The notes: generated from the letters alone by a model not told the origin. A stretch of 64,000 nucleotides of DNA from Dysgonomonas sp. UBA5412 (GCA_002409595.1 DHNQ01000004.1:7977-71976); one strand, 5' to 3'; counted from the stretch's first letter, positions 26,252 through 35,869 are shown. Translations and numbers: made by a program.

Positions 26252-27304
26252 TTAATAAAGGTATTTCTCTCTCATTTTATTTATATCCACGTCCAGAACA
26301 TTGGTCAGAAAGTTTTCTACCGACCCGTGATCTGCCTTTATACGCTTGAATCCTGCTTCCAGAAACTGTGGTTTTACTTCAAAAAAAGATTTCATATTTG
26401 GATTTTCAGACTTCAGTTTTGCATATTTATTGGCAAGGTACATATTCGAAAGCATATAATCTTTCATTATAGTCTCTTCGCTTACACCCAATGCCGCGAG
26501 AAATAAAGCCGCTCCCATGCCGGTACGGTCTTTCCCTGCCGAACAATGGAATAGTAGGGGAGTCTCATTATCATTTTGCAATAGGGCAAAAAAATCTTTG
26601 TATTGCTCCACGCATTTACTATTGCTTACCAACAATTCGTTCATATCTTCCATCAGTCTGTCCGCCTCTTCAGGCGTAACCTTACCCACTGCACCCTTCA
26701 CCTTCTCCATCAGATTGCCCGGATTGATGGACAGAGCATAATTTGTTTTTACCGATGATGGATTTTTATCCTCACCAGCCTTAATCTCTTCTTCCGATCT
26801 GAAGTCCACAATAGACGTTAAAGGGATACTCGCCAGATATTTAAGGTCGGCATCAGTCAGATTCTGCAAATCGTCAGCCCTGAATACCTTTCCCCATTTT
26901 ACGAATCGGTTGTCAGTGGTTTTATAACCACCCATATCTCTGAAGTTGTAACCGCCCTTTATCGGCAAATGCTTGTCTGCTACGATGGCAGTACCCTTAT
27001 TTGTTTCTATCTGAAAATAGGTGCGAACCGAATCGGGTACATCTATTGCAAAAGTACCACTGTTTATACCTTGAGCAATGGGTTGCACAAAGTCAATATC
27101 CTCTACCGATCTTCCGCCATATAGAGTCCATTGTCCCTCTGTATATATCTGTATAGATGCTGTTTTTGCCGTTTTATCTCTAATGATAGACACTTCATTC
27201 GAAATATCTTGTCCCGTATATCCTGCTTTTGGCTTGTCGGAATCGTTGCATGCAGTATGTAATATCGTAACTAAGGTCATAACAGAAATGATTGCTTTTT
27301 TCAT
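26252..27304 (-). CDS. Tyrosine-protein phosphatase lipoprotein (Y_phosphatase3)
   Basis: This is a 350-residue protein starting at the ATG at 27304 (MKKAIISV); a longer frame to 27367 adds an unlikely head. The lipobox LHTAC gives a lipidated Cys. A beta-rich N-terminal domain (TASIQIYTEGQWTLYGG) is followed by the phosphatase: NFRDMGGYKTTDNRFVKWG, LTSIVDFRSEEEI and the P-loop HCSAGKDRTGMG with catalytic Cys and Arg. The family includes tyrosine and phosphoinositide phosphatases; as a periplasmic or surface lipoprotein its substrate is unknown. Confidence 0.88.
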   Translation of the reverse strand: MKKAIISVMTLVTILHTACNDSDKPKAGYTGQDISNEVSIIRDKTAKTASIQIYTEGQWTLYGGRSVEDIDFVQPIAQGINSGTFAIDVPDSVRTYFQIETNKGTAIVADKHLPIKGGYNFRDMGGYKTTDNRFVKWGKVFRADDLQNLTDADLKYLASIPLTSIVDFRSEEEIKAGEDKNPSSVKTNYALSINPGNLMEKVKGAVGKVTPEEADRLMEDMNELLVSNSKCVEQYKDFFALLQNDNETPLLFHCSAGKDRTGMGAALFLAALGVSEETIMKDYMLSNMYLANKYAKLKSENPNMKSFFEVKPQFLEAGFKRIKADHGSVENFLTNVLDVDINKMREKYLY

Positions 27305-27620
27305 TCTCTTTTTAATGAATATAAAATTATATTGTGTAAAAATAGATAGTATATGATCTGAAAGCAAAATATCATTGTTTTTTTAACAAGCATTCAGTAT
27401 TTATATCCCCTTTGTATATATTAAAATATATTGATACTATTTCTTCTGCTTAGTTAATAGTTTTTTGTATATTATAATTATAATCAGATATTTATATTTT
27501 TATTAATACGATATGAGAAAGAAACTGAAAGTGTAATTAAAAGTTAAATACAGAATAGACGTTAAACCTATTCCTCTATTTAACATCTAAGAATTATAAA
27601 ACATTTAAAATAAAACGGTT
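27305..27620. other. Intergenic stretch with divergent promoters
   Basis: AT-rich DNA between the phosphatase and the Spy-like gene. No gene is seen. It contains the nested hairpin at 27543-27584. Confidence 0.4.
27543..27584 (+). promoter_or_regulatory. Nested hairpin in the leader of the Spy-like gene
   Basis: GTTAAATA (27543-27550) pairs with TATTTAAC (27577-27584), and inside it GAATAG (27553-27558) pairs with CTATTC (27568-27573). It ends 36 bases before the ATG and could be an mRNA structure or an operator. Confidence 0.4.
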
Positions 27621-28262
27621 ATGAAAAAAATATTTTTGACACTGACTATCGTAGCATCTTTGTCGCTTACAACTTCGGCATTTGCACAGAAGCATGAAAA
27701 GGGACATGACCCTATTAATAAAGAACTGAAATTGACATCGAAACAACATCCTAAAGAAAAAGAATTGCATCCGCACAAAGGGCATAAATTGCATACTGAT
27801 AGGAAAGGTTCTAAAGATGCAAAATACGTAAGAGGAGACAGAGCTGAACGAATGAGGGATCTCGACCTGACTGATAAGCAAAAACAAAAAATAAAAAAGG
27901 TGAACGAGAAATACAGAGAAAAATCGCAAGCCTTGGCAAAGAAATATCACAATGAGTTGAATAAAATATATACTCCCGATCAACAAGCTAAATTAAAAGA
28001 GTTTAGGGCAGATTTTTCGCCAAAACACCGTCCTTATCGTGGTTATAGAAGAGATATGACAGATAATCTGGACAAAGCCAGTAAAGAAAAATTGAAAACG
28101 CTGAGAGATGATTTTGACAAACAGAAGAAAGCAATCGAATTGAGCCGTATTGCTCCACAGATGCAAAAGCAACGGATCGACGAGCTTCGTCAAAATTTTA
28201 GAAAAGAGAGAGCCGAGATAATAAAAAATGCACGTACTCAGGCTGCCGACAAACCTGTCTGA
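27621..28262 (+). CDS. Spy/DUF4890-like periplasmic protein with His/Lys-rich head
   Basis: This is a 213-residue protein: a signal peptide ending TSAFAQ, a His- and Lys-rich stretch (residues about 24-75, HPKEKELHPHKGHKLH), then helices with LDLTDKQKQKIKKVNEKY and YTPDQQAKLKEF, the LTxxQ repeats of Spy-like proteins. It is strongly basic. The His content suggests metal binding. It is related in plan to the gene at 10037. A nested hairpin lies in its leader and a terminator follows. Confidence 0.75.
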   Translation: MKKIFLTLTIVASLSLTTSAFAQKHEKGHDPINKELKLTSKQHPKEKELHPHKGHKLHTDRKGSKDAKYVRGDRAERMRDLDLTDKQKQKIKKVNEKYREKSQALAKKYHNELNKIYTPDQQAKLKEFRADFSPKHRPYRGYRRDMTDNLDKASKEKLKTLRDDFDKQKKAIELSRIAPQMQKQRIDELRQNFRKERAEIIKNARTQAADKPV

Positions 28263-28285
28263 CACTATATATCAACATATTATTC

Positions 28286-28322
28286 AAGAGGTTGTATCCG
28301 AAACGATGCAACCTCTTTTTTT
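28286..28322 (+). terminator. Intrinsic terminator
   Basis: A stem of 9 strict pairs (28286-28294 with 28309-28317), extended by G-U, is followed by a T-run. Confidence 0.8.
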
Positions 28323-28347
28323 GTGCTTCAGGCAAAGATAAAATTAC

Positions 28348-28355
28348 TACTTTTG
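28348..28355 (+). promoter_or_regulatory. -7 element for the AddB-like gene
   Basis: TACTTTTG lies 32 bases before the ATG at 28387. Confidence 0.45.
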
Positions 28356-28386
28356 TAATCAGTCACTCTAAAAATATTGCTGAATA

Positions 28387-31272
28387 ATGATCCCTTTTCT
28401 CTATAATGTAGCTCAGGCATATTACAAAACCTGCGGTCAAGACATGAGCCGTTACACGTTTGTGTTTCCCAACCGGCGAGCAGGGATATTCTTTCAGCAC
28501 TATTTATCGCAGATAGCCGGACGTCCTATCTTTTCGCCCGAAATACTGACAGTAACCGACCTTTTCGAACGCATGAGCCCTTATCGGAAGGCCGACCGCA
28601 TCGAAATGCTATTTATGCTTTATGAAATATATAAACATATCAGTTCATCGGGCGAGACATTCGACGAATTTCTGTATTGGGGCGAGATGTTACTTAACGA
28701 CTTCGACGACGTAGATAAATATCTGGTAGATGCCCAACAGCTATTTCGCAATATCAAAGACCTCAAGGAAATAGATGCAGGATTTAATTTCTTGTCAGAA
28801 GATCAGGTTGAAGCCATTCGCCGTTTCTGGTCAAACTTTTTACCTATCGGAGAAAATGATAAGAAAAAAGACTTTATGGAAATGTGGGAAGTGCTGTACG
28901 ATCTTTATATCGGACTTCGCACTCAATTGATGGATAGGGGCTTGGCTTACGAAGGAATGATATTCAGAGATGTGACAGAGCGCGTGTCCAAAGACATGGA
29001 TTATAAGCTTCCTTTCGAAAGAATCATTTTTGTCGGACTCAACGGACACAGTAAATCGGAAGAAACTTTTCTCCGCTATCTGCACAAACGAGGTGTTGCC
29101 GATTTCTATTGGGATTACTCCTCACCACTAGTACGTGATCCTCAAAATAAAGCATCTTTCTTTATCGACCGAAATCGGGTGCAGTTTCCCTCACAATTGT
29201 CTCTCTTGCCCGAAGAACTGAGTATGGACAAACCCGTAATAGAAGTTATCGGTATTCCTTCAGCCGTAGGGCAGGCAAAATATGTACATTCCATTATCAA
29301 ATCGTTGATGGACGAGCAGCAGATCACATCGTCGGCACAGGCTATGAATACAGCTTTGGTATTGCCCGACGAAAACTTATTGTTGCCGGCACTTTATTCA
29401 ATTCCCGAAGAGATAGACAAGATCAACATAACAATGGGATATAGTCTGGCAAACAGTTCTATATCAGGACTGATGGAACATATTTTCGAATTACAGCGCA
29501 ATATTCGCCAGTCGGAACACTATATCGGATTCTATTACAAACCCGTATTGGCTATCCTCAATCATCGCTACATAACGAACATAGCAGGCGATGAGGCAAA
29601 ACGGCTTCGTCAGATGATTGTACAATATAATAAAACTATTGTTTCGTGGCAGGAATTACAATCTCATCACATTTTCCGTATTATATTCAAACCTGTTTCT
29701 CAATGGCAGGATATACCCGATTATCTAAGACGTATATTATCCGATCTTAAAACAGCCCTATATACACCCGACGAAAAGGAGAAAGAAGATGCTGCCGCAC
29801 GTTCGGCAGATATAGAAAGCGAATTTATAGTTGAATATTATAAGACTATAAATAAGATGAACGATTCCTTTCGCAGCGTATCGCCCGAAATGTCAGTCGA
29901 AACCTATTTCAAGCTTTTGAAAAAACTGGTTGTAGGCATTAGCGTACCTTTTACGGGCGAACCTTTATCGGGACTTCAGATAATGGGAGTATTGGAAACG
30001 AGAGCCTTAGATTTTGACAATCTGATAATTCTTTCTATGAATGAAGGTATCTTTCCGATGAAGAAAGCAGCCAGTTCATTTATTCCTTACAATCTGCGCA
30101 AGGGGTTCGACCTGCCTACCTACGAGCATCAGGACAGTATATTCTCCTATCATTTCTATCGTATGATAAATCGTGCCAAACGCATCTATCTGCTGTATGA
30201 TACCCGTACCGAAGGTTTGCAAAGCGGAGAGGTCAGCCGATTTTACAATCAAATAAAACATCTTTATGCCGACTCGTTCGATATACGGGAAAAATTGGCT
30301 GTCTACAAAGTATCTTCTACCGAAAGCCTTTCCATATCAATCAAAAAGACACCTCAGATACAAGAACGTTTGTCTGTATTCTTGGCAGGAAGAGGCAAGA
30401 GTCTGTCGGCAAGCTCTATAAATACTTATCTAAACTGTCCGCTTCAATTTTATTTTTCGGTTGTCGAAAACATGGTCGAAGAAGATGAGATAGCCGAAAC
30501 GATCGAAGCCAGCACTTTTGGTACTATCTTCCACTCCATAATGGAATGGTTGTACGAACCGCTTAAAGGAAAAATGGTGACGGCAGACTTACTGCATAAG
30601 ATGAGTAAAGATGATAGTCTGCTGACGGAAATGATAGAACGGTCTTTTGCCGAAAATTATTTCAAAACAGAAAAAATAAAACATCTGACGGGACAGAATT
30701 TCCTGACCGGCGAGGTGCTTCGCAAATATATACGCAAAGTTTTGGCGACCGATGCCAAGCAGACTCCGTTTATTTATATAGATTCGGAAGAACGTATCAG
30801 AAACGAATATCGTTTGCCGTCGGGCAAGGTGGTATCTCTAAAAGGAATTATCGACCGTATAGATGAGGCGAAGGGGCATACTCGTATTATTGATTATAAG
30901 ACGGGCAAAGGTGTGCTTCGGTACAAGGAAATGAAAGATCTTTTTGACAAAGATATGAAAGACCGCCCTAAGGCTGTGATGCAGGTGTTTATGTATTCGC
31001 ATCTTTATTTGCTCGATCATCCCGACAAATTGCTCGAACCGGGTATCTATTATTTGCGCAATCTGTTCGACAAACGTTTCGATCCTGATGTTATCTGCAA
31101 GCAGGGTAGGGATGAGGTGCGAGTAACGGATTTCTCTCAGTTCAGAGCAGAGTTTGTCGAATATTTTGACGCTTGCCTCGAAGAAATATTTGATCCGCAA
31201 GTTCCGTTTGTTCAAACTCCTACGGGCGAAGCCTGCAAATGGTGTATATTTACTAATATTTGTAAGAAATAG
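28387..31272 (+). CDS. AddB-like PD-(D/E)XK nuclease of the RecBCD/AddAB class
   Basis: This is a 961-residue protein. The N-terminus (YTFVFPNRRAGIFFQHYL) is the inactive helicase-like half of AddB. The C-terminal nuclease has IIDYKTGKG with the catalytic Asp and Lys, and a 4Fe-4S staple made of one Cys in YLNCPLQFYF and three in ACKWCIFTNIC at the very end. It processes double-strand breaks together with an AddA-type helicase-nuclease, which is not in the neighbourhood here. The length suits Bacteroidetes AddB proteins. The next gene starts four bases after the stop. Confidence 0.88.
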   Translation: MIPFLYNVAQAYYKTCGQDMSRYTFVFPNRRAGIFFQHYLSQIAGRPIFSPEILTVTDLFERMSPYRKADRIEMLFMLYEIYKHISSSGETFDEFLYWGEMLLNDFDDVDKYLVDAQQLFRNIKDLKEIDAGFNFLSEDQVEAIRRFWSNFLPIGENDKKKDFMEMWEVLYDLYIGLRTQLMDRGLAYEGMIFRDVTERVSKDMDYKLPFERIIFVGLNGHSKSEETFLRYLHKRGVADFYWDYSSPLVRDPQNKASFFIDRNRVQFPSQLSLLPEELSMDKPVIEVIGIPSAVGQAKYVHSIIKSLMDEQQITSSAQAMNTALVLPDENLLLPALYSIPEEIDKINITMGYSLANSSISGLMEHIFELQRNIRQSEHYIGFYYKPVLAILNHRYITNIAGDEAKRLRQMIVQYNKTIVSWQELQSHHIFRIIFKPVSQWQDIPDYLRRILSDLKTALYTPDEKEKEDAAARSADIESEFIVEYYKTINKMNDSFRSVSPEMSVETYFKLLKKLVVGISVPFTGEPLSGLQIMGVLETRALDFDNLIILSMNEGIFPMKKAASSFIPYNLRKGFDLPTYEHQDSIFSYHFYRMINRAKRIYLLYDTRTEGLQSGEVSRFYNQIKHLYADSFDIREKLAVYKVSSTESLSISIKKTPQIQERLSVFLAGRGKSLSASSINTYLNCPLQFYFSVVENMVEEDEIAETIEASTFGTIFHSIMEWLYEPLKGKMVTADLLHKMSKDDSLLTEMIERSFAENYFKTEKIKHLTGQNFLTGEVLRKYIRKVLATDAKQTPFIYIDSEERIRNEYRLPSGKVVSLKGIIDRIDEAKGHTRIIDYKTGKGVLRYKEMKDLFDKDMKDRPKAVMQVFMYSHLYLLDHPDKLLEPGIYYLRNLFDKRFDPDVICKQGRDEVRVTDFSQFRAEFVEYFDACLEEIFDPQVPFVQTPTGEACKWCIFTNICKK

Positions 31273-31276
31273 AGTT

Positions 31277-31849
31277 ATGAATTCCAATCTGATCCGACAT
31301 ATAGGCAAATATATTTCTTTAGAAAATAGTGATATAGATGTAATAAATACATATTTTAAGTCTCAGAAGCTTAAAAATAAAGAAATGGTGCTACAAGAGG
31401 GACAGGTCTGCAAATCATATTATTTTGTAGATTCAGGTTGCTTACGAATGTATTTTAACAACAACAAAGGAACAGAACAGATAATTCAATTTGCTCTAGA
31501 AAATTGGTGGATCACAGACTATTTCAGTTTTGCAGATCAGAAACCTGCCGAGTATAATATTCAGGCTATCGAAAAAACAACAGCATCGTATATTGATTAT
31601 CTGTCTTACAACAAGCTTCTGAAAGAAGTTCCTGTACTCGAAACCTATTTTAGAATTATAGCTCAACGAGAATTGGCAGCCTCGCAAAAACGATTGAAAT
31701 TGATTTTCGATTTGTCTAAAGAAGACATGTATTTACATTTCAGCACTTCATTTCCACAATTCATTCAACGGATACCTCAGTATATGCTTGCTTCGTTCTT
31801 AGGCATTACGCCCGAATATCTGAGCGAAATCAGAAAAAAGAATCTTTAA
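31277..31849 (+). CDS. Crp/Fnr family transcriptional regulator
   Basis: The ATG at 31277 gives a 190-residue protein; frames starting earlier overlap the AddB gene. A cyclic-nucleotide-binding-like beta-roll (EMVLQEGQVCKSYYFVDSGCLRMYF) is followed by a dimer helix and a C-terminal HTH, in which MLASFLGITPEYLSEIRKKN is the recognition part. The Arg and Glu of cAMP pockets are not obvious, so the ligand is unclear. It lies just before a PNPOx-like gene with its own promoter, which it may regulate. Confidence 0.85.
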   Translation: MNSNLIRHIGKYISLENSDIDVINTYFKSQKLKNKEMVLQEGQVCKSYYFVDSGCLRMYFNNNKGTEQIIQFALENWWITDYFSFADQKPAEYNIQAIEKTTASYIDYLSYNKLLKEVPVLETYFRIIAQRELAASQKRLKLIFDLSKEDMYLHFSTSFPQFIQRIPQYMLASFLGITPEYLSEIRKKNL

Positions 31850-31892
31850 TGCTTTCTTAAGCCAGATTAATTTTTAGGTCGTTTCTTCATTG

Positions 31893-31900
31893 TAATTTTG
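31893..31900 (+). promoter_or_regulatory. -7 element for the PNPOx-like gene
   Basis: TAATTTTG lies 32 bases before the ATG at 31933. Confidence 0.4.
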
Positions 31901-31932
31901 TTTGTATCAAATCATTTAAAAGAATAATTAAA

Positions 31933-32322
31933 ATGGACGAAAAAGCAAAGTTATCAGAAAAATTTTATGAAGTACTTCAGCACGAAGGTGTTGTATCTAT
32001 TGTATCGTGGGGAAATGATGAACCACATATTGCAAATACATGGAACTCTTATTTGGTAGTAACAGACGATGAAAGAATTCTAATTCCAGCTTACGGGCTT
32101 CGTAAAACTCAAAATAATGTAAAAATAAATAATCAGGTCAAGCTAACTTTAGGCACCAGACATGTATCGGGATATAAAGACTATCCGGGAACGGGATTTT
32201 TAATAACCGGAACAGCTAAATTCTTAGAGTCGGGGAGCGATTACGATATGATGAAAGAAAAGTTTTCTTTCTTGTCTCGCGTACTAGAGATAACTGTTAT
32301 ACGTGCGAAACAAACATTATAA
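31933..32322 (+). CDS. Pyridoxamine-phosphate-oxidase-like flavin protein
   Basis: This is a 129-residue split-barrel protein (VVSIVSWGNDEPHIANTWNSY, ILIPAYGLRKTQNNVKIN, PGTGFLITGTAKFLESG) of the PNPOx-like FMN-binding superfamily. It is short, typical of small stand-alone members that reduce or oxidise flavin or bind F420/FMN. Its real substrate cannot be inferred. The Crp/Fnr gene next door suggests redox- or oxygen-linked control. Confidence 0.75.
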   Translation: MDEKAKLSEKFYEVLQHEGVVSIVSWGNDEPHIANTWNSYLVVTDDERILIPAYGLRKTQNNVKINNQVKLTLGTRHVSGYKDYPGTGFLITGTAKFLESGSDYDMMKEKFSFLSRVLEITVIRAKQTL

Positions 32323-32366
32323 AGTATTCGGTATATTTTAATATTACATATTTTGTTAATATAAAG

Positions 32367-32406
32367 AAAGAAGGTGTGAACTATATAAACTCGCACCTTC
32401 TTTTTT
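32367..32406. terminator. Bidirectional terminator
   Basis: An 11-12 bp stem (GAAGGTGTGA with one G-U pair plus A/T pairs) is followed by T6. It lies between the PNPOx-like gene and the converging metY. Confidence 0.75.
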
Positions 32407-32423
32407 ATATAATAAAATGTCTA

Positions 32424-33725
32424 TTAAGTGTTTTTATTTGCTAACTTATTCAAAGCTTGCTTTATATCGTTGATTATATCGTTTGCACCTTCGATACCTA
32501 CCGACAGACGTATGACATCGGGAGCTACGCCGGCGCTAATAAGCTGCTCGTCGCTCAGTTGTCGGTGTGTATGGCTGGCAGGGTGCAATATGCAAGTGCG
32601 GGCATCGGCTACGTGAGTAACAATGGCTACAAGCTCCAGATTGTCCATAAACTTGGCTGCCGTCTCCCGTTCACCTTTCAGTCCGAAAGTCATTACACCG
32701 CAAGTGCCGTTTGGCATATATTTCTGTGCCAGATCGTACCATTTACTACTCTCTATCTGAGGATGGTTAACCCAAGCTACTTCGGGACGCGATTGCAGAT
32801 ATTTTGCTACTTTGACGGCATTTTCACAATGGCGAGGCATACGCAAATGCAGAGTTTCTAATCCCAGATTAAGCAAGAATGCGTTTTGTGGCGACTGCGA
32901 CGATCCCAAATCGCGCATTAGTTGCACAGTCGCTTTGGTGATATAAGCACCCTTGCCAAATGATTTGGTGTAACTCAATCCGTGATACGATTCGTCCGGC
33001 TGTGTCAGTCCCGGAAACTTATCTCCATACGCTTGCCAATCGAAGTTTCCACTATCTACAATGGCTCCGCCCAGACTGGTTGCGTGCCCATCCATGTACT
33101 TAGTAGTAGAATGTACAACAATATCTGCACCCCATTCGAAAGGACGACAGTTGATAGGGGTAGGGAAAGTATTGTCCAGCATCAAAGGAACTCCTTGAGA
33201 GTGTGCTATATCGGCAAATTTTTCAATGTCGAGCACATTCATAGCCGGATTTGATATAGTTTCGGCAAAAAGTATTTTTGTATTTGGTCGGAATGCTTTT
33301 TTTATTTCTTCCGCAGGTGCGTCCTGATCGACAAAGGAAACCTCTATGCCCAGCTTTTTGAGTGTAACGGCAAAAAGATTGTACGTACCTCCGTATATTG
33401 CTGATGCACTTACAAAATGATCGCCTGCCGAACATATATTCAATATGGCATAAAAAGTGGCTGCTTGTCCCGATGAGGTCAACATGGCAGCTACACCGCC
33501 TTCCAACTGGGCTATTTTGCTGGCTACCGCATCATTAGTCGGATTTTGGAGACGAGAATAAAAATACCCGCTGTCTTCCAGATCGAATAGGCGAGCCATC
33601 TGTTCGCTTGTTTCATACTTGAATGTCGTACTCTGATAGATAGGAAGCACACGCGGCTCTCCTTTTTTAGGTGTCCATCCTGCTTGGACGCATATTGTAT
33701 CCAGATTCTTTTTGTCTTTTTCCAC
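32424..33725 (-). CDS. metY: O-acetylhomoserine sulfhydrylase (Cys/Met metabolism PLP enzyme)
   Basis: This is a 433-residue enzyme that makes homocysteine from O-acetylhomoserine and sulfide. The PLP lysine is in VVHSTTKYMDGHAT; the substrate-phosphate grip is TSSGQAATFYAIL and the family end is LIPASTHRQLS-like (HPASHTHRQLSDEQL). A frame to 33755 would start at a TTG that lies inside the promoter element TATATTTG; I therefore prefer the GTG at 33725, about 20 bases after the likely transcription start. Confidence 0.92.
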   Translation of the reverse strand: MEKDKKNLDTICVQAGWTPKKGEPRVLPIYQSTTFKYETSEQMARLFDLEDSGYFYSRLQNPTNDAVASKIAQLEGGVAAMLTSSGQAATFYAILNICSAGDHFVSASAIYGGTYNLFAVTLKKLGIEVSFVDQDAPAEEIKKAFRPNTKILFAETISNPAMNVLDIEKFADIAHSQGVPLMLDNTFPTPINCRPFEWGADIVVHSTTKYMDGHATSLGGAIVDSGNFDWQAYGDKFPGLTQPDESYHGLSYTKSFGKGAYITKATVQLMRDLGSSQSPQNAFLLNLGLETLHLRMPRHCENAVKVAKYLQSRPEVAWVNHPQIESSKWYDLAQKYMPNGTCGVMTFGLKGERETAAKFMDNLELVAIVTHVADARTCILHPASHTHRQLSDEQLISAGVAPDVIRLSVGIEGANDIINDIKQALNKLANKNT

Positions 33726-33752
33726 GATTATTTTATTCTTAGGTGATATATG

Positions 33753-33760
33753 CAAATATA
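33753..33760 (-). promoter_or_regulatory. -7 element for metY
   Basis: The minus strand reads TATATTTG, about 28 bases before the GTG start at 33725. Confidence 0.45.
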
Positions 33761-33776
33761 TAAAAGTTTATGAAAT

Positions 33777-33814
33777 AAAAATCCCTCTGAAAGTATCTTT
33801 TCAAAGGGATTTTG
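33777..33814 (-). terminator. Terminator after the FAS1-SusD gene
   Basis: The stem AAAATCCCT with AGGGATTTT, extended inside by TGAAA with TTTCA, ends in T5 on the minus strand. Confidence 0.7.
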
Positions 33815-33833
33815 TATTTATAATCTATATCTG

Positions 33834-35819
33834 TTAATAGCCCGGATTTTGAACCATTTGCGGATTAGCGTATATTTCTTGCATAGGTATCGGTAGCAAA
33901 TGATTAAATGGCTTAGCTTCATATTTACCTAATGTTTCTATGAGCATATCCCAGCGATTGAGATTTGTATATGCAAAACCTTCGTTTTTCATATCTGTAT
34001 TCCAAATATTTCTGATGCCTCTTGTTATAGATTCGTAAATCTTAGTTGTTCCATACTTAGTGTTTCCATTACTCTTATTAATCGTGGATACTATCTCATA
34101 AGCTTCTCCTTCATTTCCCAATGCTAAAGACGATTCCGCCATTGTGAGTAGAACTTCTTTATATCTTACAGGATGTGCGAATTTTCCTTTCGAAATTGTG
34201 ACATCCGAACCAAGTATATAACCTCCAAATATCACTTCTTCGTTTTTTTGTGTGTCAAAAGGTGCGTTATTAGATATAAGTCTGTATACACCACTATTTA
34301 TAATTTCTTTAGACAAGATATTTGCTTTGGCATAATTTTTCTCTTTCAGATAGTAACGCGCCAAGAGGGCTTTGATGCCATTCGAAGCATCTGGCGATGA
34401 TACTTTCCGTGAAATATCTTGTATGTGTTTTATTATGTTAGCTTTTGGAGTCCGAGGCAAATGTATGGATGTATCATAAGGATTAGTAATCAAAGGAATA
34501 TCGCCATACAGATTTATCAGAGAACTGTATATATAGCTGTATTCTACCCAATGTTTGTTTGCCAATTTGTCCCATTCCTCTCTCAAATATTTAGGATAAT
34601 CGTTAGATTCTGTTAGTTGAGTGACAGACAATAGCCGATGTATATATAGATATCCTTTTGCCCAAATCTGGCTGTTTTCGTGTAGCCTGTCTAATCTGGG
34701 ATACCCGACATCATTCGGTTTATTTACAAGATGATAATCTACTATATAAGATAATTTTAGGTATGATGTAAATGTCTCGCTCAGGTTATCACTTATTTTC
34801 TTCAACATCTCTATTGAGTAAATAGCGTTGTCCGGCTTAAGATCTGATCCTGTCTCTATAATATATCGTGTCTCATTCGCATCCGGTTCTACCGGAAAGT
34901 AACCTTCTGTTTCCAGCTTATCATTTTTGTTTATAAATCCATCACTATTCAGATCTAATAATTTTATAGATCCGGGTTTTACGACATCAAGCTCACTTTC
35001 CGTTCTATATTCGGGATATAAATCTATTTCTTCTTGCGATTTGAATATTCCGTTAATTATGTATCCTCCGAGAATGGGACTTTTGTCTCCTTTTCTTATT
35101 TGGTAATAAAGCTGGTCGGTATAGTTATGGTTATAGATTCCCACACCGTTCTTGTCGGTATGTATACTTTTGATTATTATAAATTTATTTTTGTCTTTTT
35201 TATAAAAAATAATGGTTGCTCCTTCCGACAAATAGCTTTCGGTATTATTATCAGCAGACCATTCTTCATTGCATTCGTGTACAGTCAGTGTGATTTTAAA
35301 CTTTGTAACAAGTATATCTTTTGCTTCCGGAACTGTTTTATTTACGACATATATGATGCTATTTCCAGCCTTAGTTGGACTAGTGGAGGCTAAAGGTACA
35401 TTGTTGATGAAAATTTCTCCATTAAGCTTTGTAGCATAGATAGTTTCGTTAGAAATACTTTTTAAAACAAGAGTATCTTTGCTCATTTGAGTAAAATCAT
35501 GAACTCCTTTTACAATATGTCTCTTCAGTGTTTCGGGCGTATAGTTTGAAGTATTGTCTGTAGATTTTTCGGCGCTCTGATTTTTAACTGCTAAAACAGT
35601 AATTTGATTTTCTTCAAAATTAAGATCCGGAACAATATTTTTTAATGCTTTAGTAAAAGACGAAACATCTTTGTTCTTTTCAAGTTCGGTAACTATTTTC
35701 TTAACTTCTTTTTGTCCCTCCGAAGGTTCATTTATTATCTCCGGATCATTGTCGCTACAAGCCATCATAAACATGAATAATATGACAGCAGCATAAAGCA
35801 ATTTAATTTTTCTAGGCAT
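33834..35819 (-). CDS. FAS1-SusD fusion lipoprotein
   Basis: This is a 661-residue lipoprotein (lipobox MMAC at Cys21). In order: a fasciclin (FAS1) domain about residues 38-165, ending NSIIYVVNKTVP; a beta-rich carboxypeptidase-regulatory-like segment about 175-270; a calcium-loop segment DLNSDGFINKND at 289-300; and a SusD-like domain from about 320 to the end, closing with LLPIPMQEIYANPQMVQNPGY, the hallmark SusD C-terminus. SusD proteins bind glycans at the surface beside a SusC TonB transporter, but no SusC gene is adjacent. It stands alone with its own promoter and terminator. Confidence 0.82.
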   Translation of the reverse strand: MPRKIKLLYAAVILFMFMMACSDNDPEIINEPSEGQKEVKKIVTELEKNKDVSSFTKALKNIVPDLNFEENQITVLAVKNQSAEKSTDNTSNYTPETLKRHIVKGVHDFTQMSKDTLVLKSISNETIYATKLNGEIFINNVPLASTSPTKAGNSIIYVVNKTVPEAKDILVTKFKITLTVHECNEEWSADNNTESYLSEGATIIFYKKDKNKFIIIKSIHTDKNGVGIYNHNYTDQLYYQIRKGDKSPILGGYIINGIFKSQEEIDLYPEYRTESELDVVKPGSIKLLDLNSDGFINKNDKLETEGYFPVEPDANETRYIIETGSDLKPDNAIYSIEMLKKISDNLSETFTSYLKLSYIVDYHLVNKPNDVGYPRLDRLHENSQIWAKGYLYIHRLLSVTQLTESNDYPKYLREEWDKLANKHWVEYSYIYSSLINLYGDIPLITNPYDTSIHLPRTPKANIIKHIQDISRKVSSPDASNGIKALLARYYLKEKNYAKANILSKEIINSGVYRLISNNAPFDTQKNEEVIFGGYILGSDVTISKGKFAHPVRYKEVLLTMAESSLALGNEGEAYEIVSTINKSNGNTKYGTTKIYESITRGIRNIWNTDMKNEGFAYTNLNRWDMLIETLGKYEAKPFNHLLPIPMQEIYANPQMVQNPGY

Positions 35820-35861
35820 TGTCTAAGGTTAAAATATTAATAAAATAAGTTGTGTCGGAAG

Positions 35862-35869
35862 CAAATGTA
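35862..35869 (-). promoter_or_regulatory. -7 element for the FAS1-SusD gene
   Basis: The minus strand reads TACATTTG, 43 bases before the start. Confidence 0.45.
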
